Assembly (NCBI GenBank): GCA_029532415.1
Contig: JAQOTA010000059.1
Span: 62,001-126,000, forward strand
Source: Marasmius tenuissimus
Taxonomy: Eukaryota; Basidiomycota; Agaricomycetes; Agaricales; Marasmiaceae
Length of the DNA: 64,000 bases
Direction: 5' to 3'
Shown here: positions 13,850 to 26,508 of the stretch, in pieces
Layout: each line of letters begins with the position of its first letter
Numbering within the stretch: the first letter of the stretch is position 1
Position numbers and translations under genes: made by a program
Notes under the pieces: model-generated
What the model was told of the DNA's origin: nothing
The model's database searches: none
What the model saw: only the letters and a program-made list of their open reading frames with translations

Positions 13850-15310
13850 CTAGAATCCCAACTGTTTCCCGTATCGGCCATACAACACCCAAGAGACACC
13901 GGCGATTAACAACGCGAGGACAGGCGTCGACGTTACGATCTTGCGGAACGCCAGAATTCCACCAGCAGCCCTGTATACATGAAAAAACTCGGATGAGGAA
14001 GCAGGAAGCCAGCAAATTGATGCCAACACGTACTTCAGCAACGCATTTTTCCTGGTATCAATCATCCCATACACGCCCAACTTAAATTCCTCCTTCGGGA
14101 CTTTAAAGACCGGTCCATTGTCAGTAAGCAAGTATGCACAACCGCTCGTAGCTGGGTTAGGATTGGTAGCGGCGTAGGTGATGGCACCTGCAATCCTGGG
14201 GACAGGAACGAGAGGGATCCCAGTGAGGAATATTTTGGCAGGCAGAGGAATGATTCCGGTATCTAAGGAGGGAGTAGAATGATGAATTGACACGGATGGA
14301 ATTGAGAGCTGTTCCTACCTGCAAAGAATGGATGTATAGCTGCTATCCGGATTCCGAATTTCTCGTAGATGGGGTGAAGCGACCGCATCAAGCCCAATAC
14401 ACCGTGTTTGGAAGCGGAGTATTGAGGAGCACCAGGTATCGCTATCCAAGATGCTGGAGAAATGAAAGTTGCTGCAAGGCTGCCCTATTTGAAAGACAAT
14501 ACACATACCAATGGACCCGAGAAGAACGACGGCTTTCAGATCTCCACTGTTCTTGAGGAGATAATGTTGGGCAAGATGAAGGGCTGTACAATGTCTGAGG
14601 GGTGCGCGACGAGAACGTTTTGCGAATAGCTTACTGTTGAATACACCAACCAGGTTGATCTGGATGGTTCGCCACTGTGGGCCTTTGGGTTTCCCATTCT
14701 CGTCGAACCTCAAGTCGCCCAACCTATCTACCTCATTGACTCCAGCATTGGGAATCTATTGGTGGTCGGTTAGTCAAGTTCAGGGGTATACATTCCCCGC
14801 TCTCGCGACATACCACAACGTCAACGCCTCCGTACGTCTTCATAGCTAACTCATACAGAGCAACGATGTGGTCGAAGACAGTCACGTCGCATTTGATGCA
14901 AGTAGCTTTCCTAAATTCGTCAAATGAGAGGTTGTCAGAAGCTTGACAGCGAGCAACGAACCCTCCAGCATTCCGAATTTCTTCAACAACTTGTTCGGCA
15001 CCAGGAAGGTCGCGGTCCCCAATCACGAGTTTCGCGCTGCATGAGGCACAGGTGAGTCACAATGCCCATTTCCAGATTGACGGAGGGCACTTGCCCATAG
15101 GATGCCATTTTAACGGCCGTTTCCTTCCCAATACCGTTGGCGGCCCCTTTTCAAAACCAGTCAATTCAGCAGACCCACAGAACGAAGAGCAGGCAAGTAG
15201 GACGTACCAGTGATAATGACGACTTTCTCCTTCAATCTGCCAGCATCTCGAAACAGTTCCGCGTCAGGAATTTCTATCGCGGTGGTATCTGGGTTTGCTT
15301 CGGTCGACAT
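13850..15310 (-). CDS. short-chain dehydrogenase/reductase with C-terminal membrane segment
   Basis: Classical SDR, similar in layout to 15-hydroxyprostaglandin-dehydrogenase-like proteins. From ATG 15310: MSTEANPDTTAIEIPDAELF, then the Rossmann motif VVIITGAANGIGKETAV, KLVIGDRDLPGAE, CDVTVFDHIVALYELAM, PNAGV, NLVGVFNTALHLAQHYLL, VVLLGSIA and the catalytic IPGAPQYSASKHGVLGLMRS (Tyr-x3-Lys). DTGIIPLPAKIFL and a C-terminal hydrophobic stretch (TPVLALLIAGVSWVLYG) suggest a membrane tether with a short basic tail. The intron at 15094-15037 has a GC donor (gcaagt). A 12-codon stretch (ASDNLSFDEFRK) before CIKCDVT could instead be a very short intron. The substrate cannot be predicted. Confidence 0.9.
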
Positions 15311-15682
15311 CCTGGCCTAAGTACGTGGTGGGTTCCTGGAAACAGCTGTTCGTGGTCGACTTCTCGGCGCCTGTGAGGGTAACACAGCCCGTCAGGTTTA
15401 AACGTGAAAAGAAACATATTTATACGCATCCCTGAATATCTGTAATGAATTGAGGAGGCTTGGACTTCGGCAATGGAGGAGCACTGAAGAGTCCACTCGA
15501 CCGACGTTTCTAAACTGATGAAATTTCATAAATTCATATGCTTCAGGTCATAACCGGATTGCCCGGTCTCGTGATCCAACAGTGATACGATCGCGGAATG
15601 AAGTTGGGAATTTTGACGGTGTTAGGAGAGGATTTGATGATCAGGGTATGGTGCTCTCTGCATTGTTTGAGGGAGACACGAA

Positions 15683-15964
15683 ATGGTGAAAGTTGACGAT
15701 GAAGTCAATGACCGGTTGAAACATTGTTACTCTCGGTCTGCGGCCCGTGTCCAAGACCTATTTGCCACGCGACAATACCGAAATTTCGTCGGGCGGGACG
15801 AACTTTTCCAGACTTTTTCATGGGCCACCAACGTCATCCTGCATTCCAGATTCCTCGGTCCACCCATTTGCTATCTCATGGCACAAGAGAAAATAGCTCG
15901 ACTCATAGGCCGGCGAGTTACCCACATTCAGGCTGACCTCCTAGTTTGCCGCCCAGCCAGGTAG
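15683..15964 (+). CDS. possible small hypothetical protein (weak)
   Basis: An ATG-initiated frame of 93 codons lies in the 818-base gap between the divergent dehydrogenase and septin genes; the rest of the gap shows nothing clear beyond promoter space. It starts MVKVDDEVNDRLKHC and has a balanced composition but no recognisable motif, signal peptide or flanking gene signals. It could be chance, part of the septin leader, or an orphan. Confidence 0.15.
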   Translation: MVKVDDEVNDRLKHCYSRSAARVQDLFATRQYRNFVGRDELFQTFSWATNVILHSRFLGPPICYLMAQEKIARLIGRRVTHIQADLLVCRPAR

Positions 15965-16128
15965 TGGTTTGAGCGCACCTTCTCAACTTCTTACCTCCCT
16001 GTGTGGCGCCGGGTTAGCAAGCCGAGAGGTCCGTCTGTACCTATAACAACGCGTTTGGAGTCAAGAATAGGCTTTACCAGCTTTTCCTTCCTCATATCCA
16101 CATCCTCCTCTGCAACGTTCAAGCAACT

Positions 16129-17854
16129 ATGCCATACCCTACCGCTAAACGAAGAAAGAGCAAAGCCAAAGGAATCCAGTTCACCGTCATGGTTGTCGGT
16201 AGGTTTCGAGCGGTTTCCAACTCTTCCCGGGTTCAACATCGTGATGTTTGTCGTTATAGGTGCCTCTGGCAGCGGTCGGACCACCTTTGTTAATACCCTC
16301 TGCGAAGCTCCTGTCCTTTCCCATAAAGACAACAGTCAGACAGATAGTGCTTTAGTGGAGACTGGAATCGATATCAAACCAGTGAACGTCGGTACGCGTT
16401 GAACGATTGTATCATGCCGCTCGCACATAGACTCACGAGTCTGTAGACATCGAGGAGGACGGTCTCCGCATCAACCTCACTGTGGTCGATACGCCCGGCT
16501 TCGGAGACAGCATCGATAACAACCCTGCGTGAGTCTCCAACGAGCTTCGGCGTTCTCAGCCCACTGACTTACGTGTCTGCAACCTTATTCATATTCAACA
16601 AATCGCCCTATACCCGCTGGTGCTGGGCTTCTAGATTCCAACAGATTGTTAACTATCTTGAACGTCAATACGACGATATTCTCGCCGAACAATCTCGAAT
16701 CAAGCGTAACCCAAAGTTCCGGGACAACAGGGTCCACGTTCTTTTGTACTTCATTCAGCCTAACGGACATGCGTGAGTGTTACCTTCTTTGCCTCGTTGA
16801 AAAGTATCCAGCTTAACACGCAATGCGCGCAGTTTGACCGAAATCGATATCAAGCTGATGCAAAGACTATCTAACCGTGTAAACGTCATTCCAGTTATTG
16901 GCAGAGCCGACTCCTTCACTGTCAGAGAGCTCAAGGCGTTCAAAAAGCGGGTAAGCTCAGTCTACCCTCGTCGTTATGACTCTTCTCGAGCTGACCCGCT
17001 CCTGTGGCGATGGTTACTTAGATAATGGAGGATATTGTGCATTACGATATTCCGATTTACAACTTCCCCTATGATGTTGAGGAAGACGACGAGGACACTA
17101 TTCAGGAGAACCTTGAGCTAAAGGTACGTGTTGAGGTTGCTCTTTCATTCCCAGTTCATAAAGATAAATTCCACGCCGTAGTCTTTACTTCCCTTTGCCG
17201 TGATAGGTTCCGAAGAAGAGGTCGAAATACAGGGAGAGTCGGTGCGTGCCAGGGTTTATCCCTGGGGTATCGTTGAGGTCGACAACCCAGATCATTCCGA
17301 TTTTGTGAGGCTCAAGAACGCGATATTTGGGTACATGCTCTTTGCTCGCAATCCTCAATATCGCATGCTGAGAGTCGTTCAAACCTCACAGTTCGCATCT
17401 TTACGACCTCAAGTCCTTGACCGAAGATGTCTTATACGAGGCGTATCGTACGGAGAAGCTGTCGCGAAACACGTATGCTGAGTCTCCGTAAGCTCTCGGA
17501 CTGGCCACTGTTATCCTCTCGATACTTTATTTATACTCATCCTTCAGCGATGTGTCCCTCTCCCCCGAGGACATTGCTGGCCATAGCTATCGCCTCAAGG
17601 AAGAACAGATCCGAAAAGAGGAGGAGAAGGTAAGTGCCGACGTTGTTGGAAGCTTGCAAGCTTGCACTGATTTCGCTCAATTTCAGCTCCGTGAGATCGA
17701 GCTCCGAGTACAGCGCGACATCAACGAGAAGCGACAGGAGCTGCTCGCCAAAGAGGAGACTCTAAGGTGAGGCATTGCCAGTAGTTCCGTAGCAGTCCGT
17801 GTACTAAGTTTTCTTTCCTCTCCCAGAAACCTCGAGATTCGACTACAAGGTTGA
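16129..17854 (+). CDS. cdc11: septin, Cdc11 type
   Basis: Septins form filaments at the septum and cell cortex; Cdc11 types cap the rod-shaped octamers. Start ATG 16129 ([18 protein letters not shown]; the basic run corresponds to the polybasic, phosphoinositide-binding segment). I read eleven exons. G1 is [19 protein letters not shown] with Arg where GTP-binding septins have Lys, a known mark of the Cdc11 group. G3 is [14 protein letters not shown], the G4 region is [11 protein letters not shown], and the septin unique element includes [20 protein letters not shown] and [20 protein letters not shown]. The C-terminus is a short coiled coil ([20 protein letters not shown] to [10 protein letters not shown]). 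Phase agrees at every joint examined. Confidence 0.93.
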
Positions 17855-18136
17855 GTGCTTCCTCAGAAACCGAGTCCGAAGAGTATTACTAGAAGGCAGT
17901 CGCTGGGTTGACATCCGACCGTCCTTGTTTGTTTTCTTGATGTATAGATCCAAATACTATGTTACGCTAGTTTTCCCAAATCGTCGTCTCCAGTCTCAGG
18001 CCCCTTTTCAAAGGCAATGGAATAAGCGCTTGAACCGGTATCGATATTCCAAAAATGGTTGCGATGAATAGTTTAGCGCTCATTGTAGGTAGTAACGTTG
18101 AGCCAAGCGCGGCTGTCTGCGACGACCCCTTCGAAC

Positions 18137-21100
18137 ATGCCACGAAACGACCTCGACGAGGACGAGCTAGAACAAATCAGGTGCGTGAATAACCCTCAAA
18201 CTGTTAAAGAAGTTGCAATGACACGTAAACTCAGGCGGTATGAAGACTTCACCACAATAGGTTCGCTCGTTTGTCGTATAGTCCACCATTCACGTCTACC
18301 AACCCAATTTTCCGTACCTTCTCAACCTTCGATGCGAGAAAAGTGGCTGATACTTTGCTTCAACGATAGACTGGATTGAAGATTCGATATACGAACGGAA
18401 CAGACGGATACGGAACGCGAGACAGACGGGAATATCTGAAGACTTTCATCTAAATGATACGCGGAAACGGGGATTTTCGAACACGTTGAACTGGCTGGGA
18501 TGGCAAATGAAGAGAGCTTTTGAAAGTGGCCAGAGCTGGATTGTTGTCAGTCTCGTTGGTGCGTTAAAAACAAGGATATCTTCTCATATAGCTACTAATT
18601 CACATCGAATATGGACCACAGGTATATGCATAGGCGTCGATGCAGCTCTCATATCTATCGTTACCGAATGGCTCTCAGATATCAAGATGGGATACTGCTC
18701 AGATGGATGGTGGTTGAACCAACAGTTCTGTTGCTGGGAAATCGAGGGAGAAGAGACCGACGCCTGCGCTTCATGGCGTCCGTGGAGTACAGTGACTCTT
18801 GCTAGATATATGATATATGTGTTATTCGCGGTGGGTTTTCGTCTTCTCGCCTCAGACTGTGGGCTCAGATTCGAGCCGTAGACTTTCTTCTCGTTTACAG
18901 CATCCCACTTGGTTCGTTCGCTGGCCAAATATGCTGCGGGGTCCGGAATATCGGAGATAAAATGCATTCTGGCTGGGTTCAAGATGCAGGGGTTCCTCGG
19001 TTTTTCAACGTTCTGCATCAAAAGCATTACTTTGGTGAGCTTGGCTCTACGTTTGAGGGAGGACACGTACATTGACACGACCGTACCAAGCCCTTGGTCA
19101 TCGCTTCTGGGCTTTCGGTTGGAAAGGAGGGACCTTCAGTGCACCTGGCATGCTGCGTAGGGTTCATGGTCGCTGGCTTGTTCAAAAAGTTTGCGAGAAG
19201 CCAAGGTGTGCCATCCAGAAGTCCGCGGTAGGGTCTCCACTCAGTGCGTCACTGTCCAGGCAAGATGCGGGAAATAATAACGGCAGCCAGTGCGGCTGGA
19301 GTGGCTGTTGCTTTCGGTTCACCGGTAGGAGGGGTGCTGTTCTCGATCGAGGTGCGTGCGCATTTGCTGTACTTATCTCGCAGTTCGGAGTCCTGACGCG
19401 TCATCTGGCGCAGGAAATGAGCTCAAACTTCAGTATCAAAACAATGTGGAGGAGCTTCTTTTGTGCGCTTATTGCAACGTTCACGTTATCAGTACGCGTT
19501 CAGTCTCCACTTTTGATCTGGGCCCTTCTCATACGTTGTAGGCTATGAATCCGTTCCGAACTGGGAAGCTTGTGCTGTTCCAGGTCACCTACGATCGCGA
19601 CTGGCACTTCTTTGAGATCATCTTCTTCATCATACTTGGGATATTTGGGGTGCGCATACTTTCCCCGAGCGGCCCTATTTCCCCTTCCAATTGAACCTCT
19701 TTTTTTCCAGGGGCTGTATGGGGCTTTCGTGGTCAGGTTCAACCTCCAAGTAGCCGCTTTTCGACGCAAACATTTAGCAAATCATGGCGTAGCAGAGGCC
19801 GTCATACTCGCCACTTTGACGGCTATCATAGGCTACTTCAATCGCTTCCTCCGAATTGATATGACGGAAAGTATGGCCGTCTTGTTTCGGGAGTGTGATA
19901 ATGCTATGACGGATATTTGCGAGTGAGTGTCCTTTTCCCACTAACAGCGCCCTGTCAGTCTCCAAGTCTCCAATGCTATCCACTGTCCAAGATGAATGAT
20001 CTCATCCGTTGCTAATCGTTCTGCTCCATTGTAGGACAAGTGTACAATGGGGGATAGCCAACTCGCTTTTTCTAGCAACGATTATTCGAATGGGGCTTGT
20101 CGTCATTTCATATGGATGTAAGGTCCCGGCAGGGATATTCGTTCCCTCAATGGCTATTGGGGCTTCCTTTGGTAGGATGGTCGGAATTGTTGTGAAAGCG
20201 ATGTATCGGTGAGGCTCCGAATGAAGTGCTCAATGCGTTGCCGCGGAACTGAGGGCATTTGGCAGAGCGTACCCGCAGTCGGGCATCTTTGCCTACTGCG
20301 CCCCGGACGTACCCTGTATTACTCCCGGTACCTATGCTTTCCTGGGTGCTGCTGCTGCGCTCAGGTGAGTCTCGCTGCCCTAGATATGTGTTCGCTTTCA
20401 TTGACGGGAGATACCCCTGGGGGTAGTGGCGTCATGCGAATCACAGTGACGGTCGTAGTCATCATGTTCGAGCTCACCGGCGCTTTGACATATATATTGC
20501 CGACCATGGTGAGTCTGACGGATCCCATATTTGAGGTCAAAGCGATATTAAAATTGCTGTACTACAGATCGTGCTTTTGGTGACGAAGGCTGTCGGTGAT
20601 ATGTTGGGCACGACCGGAATTGCCGATGTGATGATACGCTTTAATGGGTTCCCTTTCCTCGAGAGCGAGGACCACGCTTACAACGTATCTGGTAAGGATT
20701 CGAACCTTCTAGGCTCCCAAGAACTTTTGCGTAAACAATTTTTCCTCCCGATAGTTTCTGCTGTCATGAGGACAGAGATGCAAACCCTTCGTGATACTGG
20801 TCTCCGGGTGAAAGATGTTGGTGGGTTCGCTTCAGCCTTCTGTTCCTTGAGGAAGATAGTTGACCAGAATTTGTAGAGGAAATCATGTCGGACACAAACG
20901 TCAGATGTTTCCCCATCGTTTCCTCCGACGGTACACAAACTCTGCTTGGTTATATTGGTAGGACGGAAGTGCTATATGTTATAGGTAGGTCGAGAACGAG
21001 TTCCCCCACACGATGTCATGATTTCGACACGGTTGACGTTTTTACTACATTTATTTAGGGAGATCCAAAGGAGTTAATCCCGAGACACCTTGCACATTCT

Positions 21101-21656
21101 CCGCTGCTGATCCTGATCTCGATCAGGAGAACCTGGCGGCTGGGATTGAGGAGGATGACGGGTCTGACGCTATGCTGAGGTCGACGTCTATGGGCGACCA
21201 TGAGCTTAATTTCTGGCCTTGGGTAAATCAAGTACGTTGGAGATTGAATGCTACTCCATTGTGGAACTAAACACTTCTTTTTTCTCATTGCGTATTGTAG
21301 ACCCCAATGACAGTGTCCCCACATCTACCGTTGGAGGTGGTGATGCAACTGTTCAAACGGATGGGGTAGGCGTCGAATCATTTTTTCGCATCGAGCCACT
21401 CCCGCCAGCGAATCTGACCTAAATCTGTTTGTACAGGCCTCGCGTCATACTGGTGGAGGAACATGGAGCTCTGGTGGGACTCGTCACCGTCAAAGATGTG
21501 TTACGGTTCATCGCTACCGAAAAACTGGATCAAGCGCACGGACCGTCTTGGGACGAGAGGGGAGGACTGGACGGAATCTTGGAGGAAATGTGGACATGGA
21601 CCTCAGGTGTAGTATTTCATATCACATCTTGGATAAGGCGGAGAACAGGACGATGA
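18137..21656 (+). CDS. GEF1: CLC-type chloride channel / chloride-proton antiporter (Gef1-like)
   Basis: Multispan chloride transporter, in fungi located in Golgi/endosome membranes. The N-terminus ([20 protein letters not shown], then [14 protein letters not shown]) is typical of fungal members. Selectivity-filter motifs are [14 protein letters not shown] and GKEGPSVH (gating and proton-linked Glu), then [16 protein letters not shown] and [20 protein letters not shown]. Further helices include [19 protein letters not shown]. The cytosolic C-terminus has two CBS segments: [19 protein letters not shown], and [20 protein letters not shown] with [20 protein letters not shown]. The stop is at 21654-21656. 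Many short introns were placed by motif continuity; a few mid-gene joints are approximate. A start upstream of 18137 would lack an ATG. Confidence 0.92.
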
Positions 21657-21837
21657 AATTCGAATTATTTTTGACTTTTCCCCACGTGTTCCGCCGGAGG
21701 GAGTGAAACTGTTTCGGAGCGTGACGTCAGTGTTTGTGCTTCTCCCCACACTGCTTCCTGAACCTGAGCGGTGTGGAGTGGGCAAATTGGACCGGCTGTT
21801 GGGCTTGACCAAGCTGCAGTCAAATATATTGTTTGGG

Positions 21838-21845
21838 TATAAATA
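21838..21845 (+). promoter_or_regulatory. TATA box of small-protein gene
   Basis: A consensus TATAAATA lies 116 bases before the ATG at 21954. A pyrimidine-rich leader (runs of ctc, ccactcaac, cacttac) follows, a layout common at strongly expressed fungal genes. I saw no match this clean in front of the other genes here. Confidence 0.6.
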
Positions 21846-21953
21846 TTGTCGCCCCCATCTCTCCATTCTGCATTACCGCTCCCGCCTCCCACTCAACTCA
21901 AATCACTTACACTCACCACTACACACTTTCAACCTCACTCATCTCATATTGCA

Positions 21954-22232
21954 ATGGCTTTCTCTTCTGAAGTCGAGCGTCAACGCTACTCTCAACAGCT
22001 TGCAGAATATACCCTTCGTCAGTTCTCTGCCGCAAGAGTAACAATGGACAAGGATGAGCTCGCAGCTGCAAAGCTACCTCCCGCGCAGCGAAATAAGATA
22101 TCGAGATGGGTCTACACTAGTGGTGAGTACTTACTCATCTTTGCGTTGTCCCTGTGCTCATCGCAAGCATCGTCAGCCGGGAACGGTCCCAAACGCACAG
22201 AGTCCTCCATAAGGACACCCATAGCAGCATAA
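21954..22232 (+). CDS. small hydrophilic protein of unknown function
   Basis: The frame begins MAFSSEVERQRYSQQLAEYT and continues LRQFSAARVTMDKDELAAAK to ISRWVYTS. Read straight through it is 92 aa and gains a hydrophobic stretch (YLLIFALSLCSS). A gtgagt donor right after the TS codons and an acceptor (atcgcaag) about 48 bases on allow a same-frame splice that removes that stretch, giving roughly 76 aa ending RTPIAA. The spliced form is more likely because the donor is consensus. No signal peptide or CaaX end. The TATA box and CT-rich leader argue that it is a real, well-expressed gene. I do not recognise the family. Confidence 0.5.
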   Translation: MAFSSEVERQRYSQQLAEYTLRQFSAARVTMDKDELAAAKLPPAQRNKISRWVYTSGEYLLIFALSLCSSQASSAGNGPKRTESSIRTPIAA

Positions 22233-23367
22233 ACGACACCTGTAACCGACGTCCTCAATGCTGTTGAGTCGGGTGTGTTCCATTCCACATTACTCTGCGT
22301 CGCCGATGCTGACCGCCTTATCTCAGTCTCTTTTGTTGCATCTTGATACGACGCACGGAACATCTATCGGCAACGACGTGTTCCACGTTTCTCTCATACT
22401 AGCACATCTGCAAAAGTTCTCTGTTCTGGGCTTGCCTATCCGCAAAGGACGCACTCTCCAGGTCTCCCTCGGGCTCCGCTTCTCACATATTATATTATAT
22501 CCCCTTGTCTGTTGGCAACATCAATACTGTACTAGAACCCCCTCAATATCACGAACTTGTATATTTTAGCCCACTCATCGAACACTTATACCATACTTTT
22601 CTGCAATATACTTTCTTACGCTTTCTGTCATTTGCATCTGTGCCTCTAAGCAATGCGAGTGCTCACTATGGACGTCATGATGACCGCAACAGCGGAGAGC
22701 AAAAACAACAGCCCAAATGTTGTTTTTGCAGCCGCTTCGTGAGTCAGAGAGCCTCCGTTAGCACCTCCGTCCCTTGTAGCCGGAACGCTTGATCCTTTGA
22801 CTTTCTTGGTCAGCGACGTGTCCATAAGTCTGTGGTCTTACTCGACGGCATACGGACGGTATCAGAAAGAGAAAAAAGATGAGTGGAGCGTCAAGTGTGA
22901 ACTAGTGTCAGTACGCAGAAGGTGGGGAGGCTAAAGACTGATAGAATCATCTGACCCGGTGATAAGTAATGTCGAGCATTTTCGGGACGGTGTGGCGGGC
23001 CAGGGTTGCTTAATGAACTCATAATGAATTGAAGAGCGTGGGTCCGAAGGGAGACCATCGAGATTCGGGGATTGGCTGCTTGAATAATTGAGTTTTGCAA
23101 GGGGGGTTCGACCAAGCTGAAGCTAAAGCCTGACCAAGAGTCTGACGTTGGCCTCCATCATACTTACCCATCATAAATTCAGCTCGGAAGAACTTGCGAG
23201 AGTTCTCATTGCCCTCCTAAAGCTAAGTACACGTTTAGTGGGTCCCGCCACATACATGTGATGTTGGAGACCGAGGGAATATCTAATTCGCGTATGAACA
23301 TTGATCAGACATATCGAATAGACACATCGAGCTGTGAAGCAAAGACTGCTGGACCGCCGGCCACTAC
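22233..23367. other. intergenic, convergent 3' ends
   Basis: The region lies between the small-protein gene (plus) and TSR1 (minus), so both ends should be 3' untranslated. Several 60-100 codon frames exist on both strands, but none shows a motif or a joinable splice pattern. An A/T-rich stretch (acatattatattat) sits near 22487. Confidence 0.4.
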
Positions 23368-26300
23368 CTACTCCTCCATGGCGTCCGATTCCCCGACGCG
23401 GCCCCCAATCTGGTCCTGAGAAGCCCACATCGAGGCCCACTTGGGGAATACACGTTTGTACAACGACATGCACACTGTGTCCATCTGATTTATGGGACCA
23501 TCAAAATGCGCTTTCAGATAGCCGTGAGTACCCAAGGACTCTCGGATGTGTCCCACACGCCCATGCTTCGTGTACAATTGTATGGGCTTGAAATAGTCGA
23601 TGTCGTCTAGGGTAGAAGGGTAAGAGGGCAGGGACGAGAGGAGGGTCAGCGCGCCGGACCCCCAAGACTGGGACGAAGAGAGGGACGACTCACCAGGGTT
23701 GAAAAACATATACCTAACGGTAGCCGTTTTCTTGTGAATTTTGAACGGATGACCTGTCAAAATGATCCGTTTTGCGATGATACGCGTCGTATCTGGATCA
23801 AGGAATGTCCCCATCGCCACTAGTTGTGGAGCTGATCGAAAAGGAAGGTCGCGTATTAGATAGGGAACATCAGAACAGAAAACCAGACAAAACAAAGCCA
23901 ATGTCAAGTCAAAAAATAAATGGCAAACATTCGCGGAAAACGTCCGGAACGAAATACGAGGGCATCAGGCCCCAAAACCGAAGGTGGAGGGAGCATGCAA
24001 AAGAATCCGAGAAATAGGCACAGACCTTGAGAATCCGCTGTCTCCCGCAACAAGATACAGGGCTGCTTCCCAAACACCACGGGACCATAGATGGTGGCGA
24101 CAGAAGTGACACCATGACGAAGATATCGCTCAAATTTGTGCACATTATTGACGCCCTTGCCACCACCACGAGTGTGCTGGCTGTATATGGGGTTCACTCG
24201 TAGTCTTCTGGGACCGACACATAGAATTAGTTCGTCCTATATCAAGGGTCGATAATTCTGGATAAGCACCACAATTCAGTGACGTGGAGCTTAGAAATGA
24301 ACGCACCTTGGATCTGACTGAACCGTCATACTCGGTATTGCGTTGAACAGTAAAATTGAGCACCGAAACCTTGTGCTCGTGCTGCTGCAGGGCGTGTAAC
24401 ATGAAGGGCGTCTGATTTGCTGCATTCTGGGGTACGTTTCGAATGTATACTGATACCCTCACGCCTGGCTGCATCAGGCAAAGACCGATTAACACGACGC
24501 CCGAGATCAAGAAATACCCATGACAGGCGGATTGCTGGACGACAGGAGCGAGTAGGAGCTTACCTCTACAACACCCTCTTCCTGCTCTGCACGGCGACGT
24601 ACCGCGCGCTCCGTTCGTTTGTAGTCCTCAAACTGGAATATTCGGGCATAGTCACGGGGGAGATTCTCATAGGGGTCCCAAGGGCTGGTGCGGAATGACC
24701 TCAAACCACGATATCGCTGGAACCGTGTCCGCGCTGGGACATCTTGAGGTGTGTCGATCTCGTCCGGGAAGTTCAAGTCATCCTCTTCTTCTCGTTTGCG
24801 GTCTCGCCACGTTTTCAGTCTGTAGCTCAGCGTTAGACAGGAATGAGGTGGAAAAGCGAGCAACCTCAACGCACTGTTTCGCCTCCTCTTCATGATCGAG
24901 CTCTTCAAAATCAAAGTTGACACTCTTGCGATTGTTGGTATCCGTCTCCATGCCTTCATCTGGCTGCAGATCGACCATCTCCTCAGGCTCGTCTTCCTCC
25001 ATGACTACCTCATTCCGATTCTCCTTGTCCTCTTCGGCATCCTCATCCTCTTCATCGTCATCGATTATCCATGTCGCTTGATATTCACTAGTCCCGCGAG
25101 GAACGCGCCTAACCGACTTTGGAGTGGTTCCCTGGTTGGCATCCGGGACACCATGGTGATCTTCTCCCTCGACATTGCCGTTCATCTCTTCTTCGGTCGG
25201 CCATGTTTGCTCATTCGCCATGTCATCTGGGTCATTGGTAGATACCAAAGAGTCGGCTGACGATTCATGTGGCTCCGCCAGTAGAGCGGGCTCGACCTCC
25301 ATCGAGTTTACATTGGCGTTTTTGGAGTGTTTGGGCGTAGGGGCGGACATGATCTGTACATATGTACTTTTCTTGAGGCATGAAACGCGAGCAGGTGCGG
25401 AATAAGACAGACCTTCGATATCTGATAGTCTCCGAAATTTGGTATATGAACCAGACGATTGACCGACAAAGTCGAACCTCGCACGACTCCAGTAACCTTC
25501 AGAGTTCCCTCCTCACTCTCTCCATCATCTTTGGTCCACTCAACCTCTTCTCCAACCAAATACGATCTTCCATCCCTCCATCTCACGTCCTCTGGTCTTC
25601 CTTCTGCAAGCGCTCTGAGTGCGTTGAGACGATCTGAATTTGAATGCAAGTCGTGGACTTTCTTTTGGCTAGGCACGAAATATTGCACGAATGAAAGTAA
25701 TGACTTGAGGATCCCTGACCGTGCTTTCGAATCTACCTCTTCCGATTCGGCGACCACAGAGACGACAGTCGGTAAACCTTGAGCTTGGAGTGTTCGAAGT
25801 AGAGTATCACCCCACTCGTCGACTTCTCGAGTCGGTGAAAGCACCAAGACAGTGTAATCCGCCGTTCGGCATGCTTCTAGGGCACCGTAAAAGTCTCTGT
25901 AGGGTACTGTGATGAATTGAAGGGATGTCTTGAACCGGTCGGCTCTAATGTAGGTCGATGTCAGATTTCCATGCCGGAAAAGCAAGAGATATTCTAGCGC
26001 ACCTCATCCTCCAGACTCCCCTCTCCGGAACGTCATCAGAATCGACCTCGAGTGACCCAGCTAACCCCTTCACCGCTTCACTTGCTTGTACATCGCTGGT
26101 GAGCGGGACAACGGCAACAATCCTCGGTGCGCCGTCAACCCCACTGAACAATCGCGTAGCGGAAACTAGCGCGTTTCTTTTCTTGATCTGAGCTTGCTTC
26201 GCGTTATTCTTGCGGTTCAGCCTCAACTGAGCTGCTGAATTCTGGTTGGCCGCCGATGCTTTTGGTGATTGGCGGGGTACGCGACCTAAAAATCGTGGTA

Positions 26301-26508
26301 TGAGAATAACCCTGTGAAGCGAGCAGTAGCACAGCAACACACCCTTTGCAGCCTCTTTCAACGACGATTTCGTTGCGTGTTTCGATTTGAACCGCTTATT
26401 CTCCTGTTATGGTTTCACTATCTGGTCTGATTAATCCTACATGAATATCGCACAGAATCGACTGACCTGCTTCAGAGTCGGTCGATGGTGGTGTGCAGCC
26501 CCAGACAT
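23368..26508 (-). CDS. TSR1: ribosome biogenesis protein Tsr1
   Basis: Tsr1 is a Bms1-like, GTPase-fold factor that loads on late pre-40S particles. Start ATG 26508 gives [19 protein letters not shown] then [16 protein letters not shown], the conserved N-terminus. The inactive G-domain region includes [19 protein letters not shown] and [20 protein letters not shown]. An acidic linker ([18 protein letters not shown]) precedes [20 protein letters not shown]. The C-terminal block is very conserved: [60 protein letters not shown] and [13 protein letters not shown]. Roughly eight short introns. A 20-residue C-terminal tail after the usual end ([18 protein letters not shown]) is a small extension. 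Confidence 0.95.

Noticed and set aside
14940..14980. Possible 37-nt intron in the dehydrogenase before CDVTVFD
   Set aside because: Shorter than every other intron here; the bases also read through in frame, so it is left as coding.
20695..20710. ggattcgaacct, a reverse B-box-like string
   Set aside because: It falls inside the CLC transporter coding exon; no tRNA fold is possible.
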